Part shown: piece after piece, positions 8,901 through 14,215 of the stretch
How the letters are laid out: each line of letters starts with the position of its first letter
How positions within the stretch are numbered: position 1 is the stretch's first letter
Origin: Phoronis ovalis
Taxonomy: Eukaryota; Phoronida; Phoronidae
DNA length: 14,215 bases
Direction of reading: 5' to 3'
Assembly (NCBI GenBank): GCA_028565635.1
Contig: JAOXYB010033606.1
Span: forward strand, 1 to 14,215
Notes under the pieces: generated by a model
What the model saw: the letters and a program-made list of their open reading frames with translations, nothing else
Told to the model about the DNA's origin: nothing
Database searches by the model: none
Translations under genes and position numbers: made by a program

Positions 8901-11900
8901 TTTGACCCGATCAATGTTCTCTTTTCGTATTCCGAAAATTTTTAAAATACCAATCTTAAGTAAATAGCGGTCGGCTGCATATGTAGGAATCGAAGTATTC
9001 AAGCTTTTGAGAGTGATACCCGTATGGAGCTGAATTTCAATTGAAAAGTACAGTATGGGAACCTAGCTGCTATAATTACTTGCCGTCAACTGTTTCTAGA
9101 ACTGGCGCCCGTTTTTCTTTGTTTTGTTGTTATGTTGTAAACGTATGCAGTGTCCTTTCTTAGCACCGCTTCAAAGATGATTAAGATGATGCACCAGTTT
9201 ATTTTTTTTGCATACAGTATTACTATATGTTGTAAACTTTTAGGCGGACAACAGATCGAAAGAGGATATGTTACAACAAATACAGCAACTGCATGATACA
9301 TGTGCAAAATATAAACTGTCAAATGAGGAACTGCAGTATAAGCTTCAGAAGGTACAACATAGTGCGCATGATGGAAATACTAATTATAATGTGTACGACA
9401 CGCAACGAGCAACCTGCACTGAAACAACTGTGTAGAATAGATCACAATACACTCCCTTCTTCGCGGCTATCGTAGACAAGTACTTTAGGATTTCCTGTGT
9501 TTCTATATGTAATTTGCCTTAAACCTTAATTATACGTGTATATAAATTAATAGTTTTTTGAATGTGTGTGTGTAGTGCTTAAAGTCCTTAAAGTTATAAG
9601 ATTGACATAAGGACAATCGGCTACATTAGGGGTTTAGATGCGTACACGAAGAGAACTGTACTCAATATATTCCCGGGATATGTCCATTGTCATTATGTAA
9701 CTTTAGTACACTGGAGCCCGTATATTTTTACTGTATTTGTAAAATATGATTTATTATTCGCTTGCCATATTTACCTGGTTTTGCTTGACCTGTTTATTAT
9801 TTTCTTCCTTCACTTTTTGCTAGCATCCTTTTACCAATTGCTTTTGCGTAATAAAGAACTGTTAATGTTACTCTTGATGCATGTTTATATTCTTTGCACT
9901 ATCCACAAGTCACGTTCCCATCCCGTACTTATTTTACTGTTAGTTGAAAACTGCAGATCGGCCTTCATGCTATGAAATTGTCGGATTGTTTCTACTTATC
10001 AGAATATAAGTCGTAAGAAGCAGCGCAGAAGAAGTGGTTACTTTTCACAATGTACTCCTGTTTTCGAGATGTTCGCATTCTGATATATACCTTGCACATG
10101 TTCTGTGGGATTCAAGAAACCTTTCGAATAAGGATACGAAAGGTCGATGATGTTCGGAAAACATATTTGAAGACTTTGCAAACTTTGTAGGGAGAACTGC
10201 AAAAATCGAAAAAAAGTACACAGTATTTTAGTAATTAACCTAAATTGAGCACTTTGATTGTCAAAATGGGAACAAAAGACGAAAAGACGTCGAGTTCTCT
10301 CCACAACTTTGCCATTTTACACTTTTGACAATTCCTTTGCTTTGAATCTGTTTACGACGCTTATGAAAGTCCCGTAACTTTACTATTATATTATTGTAAA
10401 TAAATAACATCATATTCTAGAGCCAATCTTGTAAGATAATTATACAAGTTCAAAATTGCCGGTTTTTGGACGCGATTTTTTAAAGAGAATTCTTGAATTA
10501 AATGTTTAATCATTGATAAAAACCGGTTTGTTACCTTATTACAACAGGTGGTATCACAAACTGATTTATAATTTTATCATTCAAATTACCTTGCTACAAT
10601 GGATGATGATGTCAAAAGTTGGACCATACCACTTGGCTGGGAAATTTGTAAGGACTATGAATTTCCCTTGATTTTCAATGAAAACGCTAATTTGTACTTT
10701 TTTCTGTGTCTTTAAATGTTTTTGTAAAAAAACTTTCTTAATGTGTAAACTTTTTCTCGAAATGTAAATTTACGCTTTACTTAATCTTCGTAATAAACGT
10801 AAAAACTAAAATCAATCAGTAGTCGATAAAATGGACCAAAAGAAACAAATTGTTTGCGACGACAAACGTTTTTATACTGAAATCAGTCCGTAAATTTATA
10901 TGTGAAGTCCATAAAATTATGTGAAGTAACAAATTATTTTTTTCACTTCAGATTAATGATATATGGTCTAGCAGGGAAATCGAGTGGCACGAAGAAAAAA
11001 CAAGTATGACATCCGAATTTAACAAACTTAAAAATCAAATAAAACAAAATGACCAAAAACTGCAGGAAAAGGATGACGTCATCAAGATACGTGACCAGGT
11101 TTCAAAAGAAAAAGAAGATGCTATCGCAGAAATGAAAGAAAAGCTAACTGATAAAGATGCTGAAATAAACGAAAGGAAAGAGGCACTCGCTCATAACGAA
11201 AGATTATTAATGAATTTGGATGGAGAAGTTAAAAAGGTGGAGAAAATTTTACGTGGAAAAGACGAAGATATTTATGAAAAAGGAGAAACTTGTCGTTTAT
11301 TGAGAGCAGATATAAAGAGGCGAGACGGAACTATTCAACAGAAGAGTGAAGAAATGAAAGAATTGAACAAAAAGCTTCAAACATTTGAAGACAAAATTAT
11401 ATCTTACGTGTCTAAGGTTGGATCTCTGGAACAATCAATAAAGAAAAGGGAGATGGAACTCGATGAAAAAGAGAAAGACGTGAAAAATTTGAAAGAAAGA
11501 ATACAAAAGCTGGAAATGAAATGTGGTCAACTCGAAGATAGGAATAAAGATGTTGAAAACGCTAAAGAAATGGACAGAAAAAAATACCAAGGGGAGCTTG
11601 ACAAAATGAATTTAAGTAACAAAACTCTAACGGAGGAAATGCAAAAACAAAAACAAAAACTTCAACAACAACAAAAATCAAATGAAATAGAAAAGAAAAT
11701 GTTATTGTTAGAAATCCAACAAGTTAAAGAGCAGTTGCAAGCAGCTGAACAGTCCAAAGAGCTTCAAAAACACGAGGCAGTGGCCATATTAACAGCAGAT
11801 AAACAGAAACTATTACAATTAAAAGGAAATCTTGAAAGTGAAATTCAGAGATTAAAAACCCAACTTGATAACGCAACTGAATGTTTTAAATATGAAAAAG

Positions 11901-14215
11901 ATGAACTGCAAGAAATTTTATTAGAAAAGGCGACTATGATACAGGACAATCAGGAAATACAAAGACAAATGCAAACAGAAATCAGTTCCTTAAAAACAAA
12001 GGTAAGCTGTTGTGTCATCACACGGGCGACATATGATGTACATAAAAAAAACAGTGGGTTTTTATTGATTAATAGTGGTATATCGAAATGCAATACATGT
12101 AACTAAACAGAAACAATAACTATCCATCAAGCAATTTTTGATATGTACAAAAACGTTAATCACTATGAACGTTAATCACTATGAAATGATTTGTCGACAA
12201 ATTTCGATAAAATCAGCATCAGAATCACCTTTTTTGTAATATAAACCTAGTATTTGTTATTTTATTTCGTAGTTGGAAGAGCAACATCGTGATCTACAGC
12301 AAGCAAGATCAACTCTATTGGATCGCAGCGAAGATGAATGGCGTTCAATTCAAGCAGCCCAGATGAAGAAACTTCGAGAAGAAAGATTGTATTTGAGAAA
12401 ACAATTTTTACAAGAGGTTGAAAAACATGAAGATACCAAACTAGAATTATCTATGTTAAAAACTCATTTTGATAACGAACAGGAATCATGGATGACAGAA
12501 AAGGAACAAATGACTGGACAAGTATACGAGGTGTGAAAGCATGTGCCATTTTTTTATACAAATCCAAAACTACGTTCGTGTCCGGTATTCTAGAGTAAAT
12601 GTAGCTCAGAACGTATAACCAGTCCGTTTTTATATTTCTTATTTTATTTCCAGGCAAAAGACAATAGAGCTCAGTTATTTAGTTTGCAGAAAATCTTAGA
12701 AAATTTCAAAGTAAAACTGAAAGCAGCAGAAAACGCCAAAGAAGACCTACTGGATAAACATGCATGTGAAAAAATTACATGGGAAATGGAGAGAAATGAA
12801 ATGCAAAGCAACATCAATAAGGTAAAGGAAAAACGTGAATTTGTGTCTTAATGCAATGTTATTGTACTAATAATAAAATGGTTATACCTACTATAGGAGC
12901 ATTGTTAACCATTAGGTCAAAAAGTCATCTGGAGATCAAGGGTCAAATTTCTTAAATTGTTCGTAATGCTCAAAATGACTTTATCGGGTTATAAAGAGGT
13001 CATATTGATGACTTTTAAGAATATTTAGTTATTTACTGTAACTCGTAATAATTAGTCACATAAGCTTGTAATTTGACATATAACAACCCAAAGGTCAGGA
13101 GAGTTGACCTTAAGGTCAAATCTCAAAATTACGTTCAAAAATTAGGTTTATGTATTTTGAGATCATTAAGAGACAATGGATCATTTTAAGGGCAGAAAGT
13201 CTCAATACAATGCATTTTTGATAATTGATAGACAGTTTAAAATAACATTGAAAGATAATTTACAAAAGAGGTCATGGAAAGATAAGAGAAGTATATAGCA
13301 GCAACCCTTGCCTATGCTAAACGAAGGCTATTTACTGTTCGTTACAAAATGGGCGAAGAATCGCATATTTACTAGAACTTTAGGAAAAACAAAATATCTC
13401 TTTAATTAAACACACACAGAACAGAGTGAAAACGGGATAGAGACCTAATATGAAATAGTACATTCTTAATTTTCGCAATACATAGTTTCACATTAAAACT
13501 ATTTGAAACTACTGGGCGACAGTTTAGCATAGAAACACGACAACAAAACAATGAGAGAAAGTTATTTGTTTTGTTTTACGATAAAAATCACGGTATATTT
13601 TTAGTTAGAGGAACAAAAGCCAATGTCTCGTTTTCCAAGTAAACTTAAAGACAAACAACACAAATTGGAAGCCAACTGGGAGAAAGAACGCATGGCACTC
13701 AGAAAAACTGTCTCAGAAACAAACAAGTATGCCGTAGAACTGGAAGCCAAGTTAGAGAAACGAGAGGCAGAACGCAAAGAACAGATTGATTCCATATTGC
13801 AAAAGGAACAAGAAACGAGAAATAGAGAGTTTTCAGTGTATGAAACAACGATAAGAGAGGTACTACTGTAATTTTTGTAAAATAGCAACACTGATTACTA
13901 ACAGAAATGTTATCTCCTCGGTAGTTTTTCACAACAAAGTTCCAGTATCATAGTCTTAAGTAGTCTGTGTCTACCTCACTCGACTAGTTCTCGGATATGG
14001 TACATCTACATTTAGAAAAAAAAATTCTATTTTGGCACCATTTTTCGCCGCCTTGGGTGACAGTTGTTAAAGAATAAATTTATATTTAAATTGTTTTCAC
14101 TGTAGTTACGACTGCATTTGTTGCTGCTTATATTATCATATCCTTATAGGATATGCAGCATTGTTATAGTCCTTGGCGTGGCAATGTAAACAAAGAGCAA
14201 GATGTAGGAATTTAG
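942..14215 (+). CDS. MTCL1: MTCL/SOGA-family microtubule-associated coiled-coil protein, 14-exon gene model
   Basis: Joining 14 exons gives an open frame of about 2013 codons: 942-2903, 3169-3309, 3633-3725, 5096-6200, 7235-7608, 8006-8170, 8357-8482, 8689-8859, 9244-9351, 10952-12001, 12273-12530, 12654-12821, 13605-13859, 14150-14215. Every junction uses GT..AG, and all introns are phase 0 except intron 4 (phase 1). The family call rests on the order coiled coil, then VSVRLHDELELVEEKRAKYE, then repeated QLxxxEEExxxLRxK modules. This matches what I recall of vertebrate MTCL1 and SOGA1. Vertebrate members crosslink or stabilise microtubules at Golgi, cortex or axon initial segment, and SOGA1 was also described as an autophagy regulator. 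Length is similar to vertebrate MTCL1 (about 1900 residues). No enzymatic domain is seen. The vertebrate C-terminal microtubule-binding region is not recognised here. The exact paralogue is uncertain; invertebrates may have one co-orthologue. Confidence 0.72.
3169..3309 (+). CDS. MTCL1: Coding exon 2: conserved VSVRLHDEL segment
   Basis: Residues 655-701, 47 codons, between the acceptor CTTGATAG and the donor GTATGTGC, phase 0 at both ends. It reads VSVRLHDELELVEEKRAKYE followed by DENERLEDEV. It is the part of the window closest to what I recall of vertebrate MTCL1/SOGA (VSVRLHHELQALEEKR then TEDENEKLRQQL), so it anchors the family call. It is pure coiled coil and continues the helix from exon 1. 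It is too short and too interrupted to be found by an ORF scan and was located by homology and splice sites. Confidence 0.85.
3310..3632 (+). other. Intron 2
   Basis: 323 bases, donor GTATGTGC, acceptor TTTTTTCTTCAG. It contains a T run around 3500 and no other recognisable element. The open frames seen here on both strands look like chance in AT-rich sequence. Confidence 0.75.
3633..3725 (+). CDS. MTCL1: Coding exon 3: short polar linker
   Basis: Residues 702-732, 31 codons, between the acceptor TTTTTTCTTCAG and the donor GTGCGAGC, phase 0 at both ends. The residues are polar and non-helical: QEQKDDDGTT, then TTPDQSTPSTLQVPSERK. They separate the exon 2 coiled coil from the SOGA repeats in exon 4, as a Ser/Pro/Thr linker does in vertebrate members. 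Being short, phase 0-0 and non-coiled, it is a plausible cassette exon. Its frame stays open upstream into the intron but that part does not look coding. Confidence 0.72.
3726..5095 (+). other. Intron 3, with three TCACGTG E-boxes
   Basis: 1370 bases, donor GTGCGAGC, acceptor TTTTACTTAG. No further coiled-coil exon was found inside. A short GC-richer patch at about 3850-3920 stands out. TCACGTG or its complement occurs at 4432-4438, 4519-4525 and 4967-4973. No repeat family was recognised. Confidence 0.7.
5096..6200 (+). CDS. MTCL1: Coding exon 4: SOGA-type repeat block
   Basis: Residues 733-1100 plus the first base of codon 1101. The exon starts after TTTTACTTAG at PKLGSIRQSSQEYD, upstream of the first ATG in the frame (5150), and ends at GAAATTG before GTAAGTTA (phase 1). 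Four related modules are visible: about 763-801 (IKEQLKFAEEEAKIVRRKLA), 826-871 (ELKVQLELAEQEMQVLRKKI), 949-987 (VKQQLELVHEQTIVLKEKI) and 1034-1073 (LSEKLKLAEEEENLLRKQMA). This layout corresponds to the Pfam SOGA domain region. Between modules 2 and 3 is a Trp-containing helix (MAEEIEELKWKLIEKDRELE) and a Ser-rich gap with KSHSFD, a possible phosphorylation or 14-3-3-like site. Confidence 0.85.
6201..7234 (+). other. Intron 4, the only phase-1 intron
   Basis: 1034 bases, consensus donor GTAAGTTA, acceptor ATTTATTTACAG. The exon 4 frame stays open into the intron for about 250 bases and stops at 6449-6451, but the residues are hydrophobic and unlike the gene. One more TCACGTG lies at 7082-7088. 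Nothing else is supported. Confidence 0.75.
7235..7608 (+). CDS. MTCL1: Coding exon 5: coiled coil followed by acidic Ser-rich break
   Basis: Residues 1101 (split codon GCT) to 1225. The acceptor is ATTTATTTACAG and the donor GTAAGTGT, which is close to consensus. The exon starts with a short hydrophobic stretch (ADLLIIVKAREADN), continues as coiled coil with ERHSIEEIESLREKNDILNN, then turns non-helical from about residue 1180 with many Ser, Asp and Thr (SSETEGSTRS, SVVSDGTVGSDD, HSPDSPVLTKDWE). The break separates the conserved N-terminal half of the protein from the long coiled tail and is a likely hinge with phosphorylation sites. The exon enters at phase 1 and leaves at phase 0, so it and exon 4 can only be skipped together without a frameshift. 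Confidence 0.82.
7609..8005 (+). other. Intron 5
   Basis: 397 bases, donor GTAAGTGT, acceptor CGCATTTTACAG. An 85-codon ORF at 7730-7987 lies wholly inside it. The product is not coiled and resembles nothing I know, so it is treated as chance. Confidence 0.7.
8006..8170 (+). CDS. MTCL1: Coding exon 6: coiled coil with Gly/Thr gap
   Basis: Residues 1226-1280, 55 codons, between the acceptor CGCATTTTACAG and the donor GTATGTGT, phase 0-0. The first 33 residues are helical (KQLKMRIKSLEKLLAEERQR and on), followed by VTGSAGALETDTDGEKQLLRGE. An internal GTAACTGG at 8105 could act as an alternative donor in the same phase, which would remove the 22-residue Gly/Thr tail. Confidence 0.78.
8357..8482 (+). 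CDS. MTCL1: Coding exon 7: coiled-coil exon, six heptads
   Basis: Residues 1281-1322, 42 codons, between the acceptor TTTACTGTTTCAG and the donor GTTAGTCT, phase 0-0. It reads LKEYQNQLREANEQVNDLKE onward to EDFDNISKQ, all predicted helix. Its length equals six heptads, so skipping it would keep both the reading frame and the coiled-coil register. Confidence 0.8.
8532..8596. repeat. CA / CATA microsatellite in intron 7
   Basis: A run of (AC)n from 8532 to about 8554 passes into interrupted ACAT units (CATACATACACATACATACAT) and fades by about 8596. It sits in the middle of intron 7 (8483-8688) and is likely to be polymorphic in length. Confidence 0.9.
8689..8859 (+). CDS. MTCL1: Coding exon 8: charged coiled coil with W-R-T-E-K motif
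   Basis: Residues 1323-1379, 57 codons, between the acceptor TACTCTTTACAG and the donor GTTAGCAA, phase 0-0. It has no ATG and was found by frame and splice sites. It contains SSWRTEKERLQKAI (Trp at about residue 1341), the first of several W-x-x-E-[KR] segments in the tail, then a Lys/Glu-rich helix ending KEKQLSKEKGE. Confidence 0.78.
8860..9243 (+). other. Intron 8
   Basis: 384 bases, donor GTTAGCAA, acceptor AAACTTTTAG. A run of Ts lies near 9200. No other feature was seen. Confidence 0.7.
9244..9351 (+). CDS. MTCL1: Coding exon 9: coiled coil
   Basis: Residues 1380-1415, 36 codons, between the acceptor AAACTTTTAG and the donor GTACAACA, phase 0-0. The sequence starts ADNRSKEDMLQQIQQLHDTC and ends with EELQYKLQK. 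The donor is weaker than its neighbours, and read-through meets a stop only at 9433-9435, so a somewhat longer exon cannot be excluded, although the sequence after the donor does not look helical. Confidence 0.7.
9352..10951 (+). other. Intron 9, longest intron
   Basis: 1600 bases, donor GTACAACA, acceptor TTTTTCACTTCAG. It contains a short TG run near 9562-9573 and a 9-base inverted repeat CCGGTTTTT / AAAAACCGG at 10459-10467 and 10518-10526. The short open frames on both strands have no coding character. No missed coiled-coil exon was found. Confidence 0.65.
10952..12001 (+). CDS. MTCL1: Coding exon 10: long coiled-coil tail, 350 codons
   Basis: Residues 1416-1765, exactly 350 codons (50 heptads), between the acceptor TTTTTCACTTCAG and the donor GTAAGCTG, phase 0-0. 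The start lies 18 codons upstream of the first ATG: INDIWSSREIEWHEEKTS, with Trp at 1420 and 1427. Residues 1438-1606 carry a hydrophobic residue at every seventh position with only one exception. After that the register shifts and the sequence becomes Gln/Lys-rich around 1645-1670 (KQKQKLQQQQKS), before a regular coil to the exon end (ISSLKTK). This segment is a generic long coiled coil. I cannot assign it by sequence to a named part of vertebrate MTCL proteins. Confidence 0.82.
12152..12183. repeat. Perfect 16-base tandem duplication in intron 10
   Basis: AACGTTAATCACTATG occurs twice back to back (12152-12167 and 12168-12183) with no mismatch. It lies inside intron 10 (12002-12272), away from both splice sites, and is probably a recent slippage event. 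Confidence 0.9.
12273..12530 (+). CDS. MTCL1: Coding exon 11: coiled coil with two Trp motifs
   Basis: Residues 1766-1851, 86 codons, between the acceptor TTTTATTTCGTAG and the donor GTGTGAAA, phase 0-0. The first codon is TTG for Leu, not a start. It starts LEEQHRDLQQARSTLLDR, has Trp in EDEWRSIQAAQMKKL (about 1788) and again in ESWMTEKEQMTGQ (about 1838), 50 residues apart. The helix is strongly charged throughout. Confidence 0.8.
12654..12821 (+). CDS. MTCL1: Coding exon 12: coiled coil, eight heptads
   Basis: Residues 1852-1907, 56 codons, between the acceptor TTTTATTTCCAG and the donor GTAAAGGA, phase 0-0. It has no long ORF of its own and was found by frame continuity. It reads AKDNRAQLFSLQKILENFKV, continues helical, and ends KITWEMERNEMQSNINK with the Trp motif at about residue 1894. 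Its length equals eight heptads. Confidence 0.78.
12822..13604 (+). other. Intron 12, with clustered AGGTCA half-sites
   Basis: 783 bases, donor GTAAAGGA, acceptor TATATTTTTAG. Between 12914 and 13274 it holds several AGGTCA-type hexamers on both strands. This is either a decayed transposable element or a nuclear-receptor site cluster. No coding sequence was seen. Confidence 0.65.
12914..13274. repeat. AGGTCA-rich segment
   Basis: AGGTCA is at 12914-12919, 12997-13002, 13092-13097, 13113-13118 and 13269-13274. GGGTCA is at 12940-12945, and the complement TGACCT at 13105-13110. The pair TGACCT-N2-AGGTCA (13105-13118) is an everted repeat. Such hexamers bind nuclear receptors, but similar AGGTCA-laden sequence is also a common dispersed repeat in marine invertebrate genomes. 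Confidence 0.5.
13605..13859 (+). CDS. MTCL1: Coding exon 13: C-terminal coiled coil
   Basis: Residues 1908-1992, 85 codons, after the acceptor TATATTTTTAG, phase 0. It starts LEEQKPMSRFPSKLKDKQHK, upstream of the ATG at 13623, and carries ANWEKERMALRK (Trp about 1932) and a charged helix ending YETTIRE. The donor GTACTACT is only fair. If it is not used, the frame reads VLL and stops at TAA 13869-13871, giving an alternative end three residues later. Confidence 0.78.
13860..14149 (+). other. Probable intron 13
   Basis: 290 bases between the donor GTACTACT and the acceptor ATCCTTATAG. It depends on the terminal exon being real. If exon 13 reads through to TAA at 13869, this stretch is 3' UTR instead, and the AATAAA at 14073-14078 could serve as its poly(A) signal. 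Confidence 0.42.
14150..14215 (+). CDS. MTCL1: Probable terminal coding exon
   Basis: After TATCATATCCTTATAG the phase-0 frame is open for 21 codons (DMQHCYSPWRGN then VNKEQDVGI) and ends at TAG on the last base of the window. The phase agrees with exon 13. The peptide is not coiled and has no recognised motif. The exon is supported only by splice signal, phase and stop. A competing acceptor at 14105 (TTTTCACTGTAG) opens a different frame of 27 residues, very hydrophobic, stopping at 14187-14189. Confidence 0.42.
   Translation, partial: DMQHCYSPWRGNVNKEQDVGI

Noticed and set aside
10038-10304. 88-codon minus-strand ORF in intron 9
   Set aside because: Ser/Leu/Gln/Phe-rich translation of AT-rich intron with no recognisable family and no splice context.
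1-14215. CRISPR array, mobile element with a coding gene, or viral insertion
   Set aside because: No regularly spaced repeats, transposase, reverse transcriptase or integrase motifs were seen in any frame inspected.

Overview
The window holds one large, interrupted eukaryotic gene on the + strand. No bacterial signals were seen. The DNA is AT-rich, with GT..AG introns of about 0.12 to 1.6 kb, AATAAA signals and a CA microsatellite. This fits an invertebrate animal. The AGGTCA-rich intronic DNA near 12.9-13.3 kb resembles repeats I associate with molluscs and some other marine invertebrates, but the phylum cannot be fixed from this sequence.

The main gene was assembled by hand from splice sites and frame continuity. 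It has 14 coding exons: 942-2903, 3169-3309, 3633-3725, 5096-6200, 7235-7608, 8006-8170, 8357-8482, 8689-8859, 9244-9351, 10952-12001, 12273-12530, 12654-12821, 13605-13859 and probably 14150-14215. Joined, these give about 2013 residues. The order of modules matches the MTCL/SOGA family of microtubule-crosslinking coiled-coil proteins (vertebrate MTCL1, MTCL2/SOGA1, MTCL3/SOGA3). The N-terminus carries a short Cys/His motif of the type found at the start of MPRIP/Outspread. Next come a basic, Ser-Pro-rich disordered segment and a coiled coil that leads into the VSVRLHDEL segment typical of the family. Four SOGA-type repeats of about 40 residues follow, then an acidic Ser-rich break, then a long coiled-coil tail spread over nine exons.

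Upstream, 1-941 is a short intergenic or 5' UTR region. It has a 55-codon coding-like ORF at 402-569 followed by two AATAAA signals, which may be the last exon of another gene. A possible 5' UTR splice acceptor lies at 745, and a CRE palindrome overlaps an upstream ATG at 827. The last 66 bases read in frame from a splice acceptor to a TAG at the final base of the window, so the whole coding region may lie inside it.

The less expected signals are the MPRIP-type motif on an MTCL/SOGA protein, a 25-heptad unbroken hydrophobic stripe in exon 10, a W-x-x-E-[KR] motif recurring through the 3' exons, near-uniform phase-0 introns, and clusters of TCACGTG and AGGTCA sites in introns.
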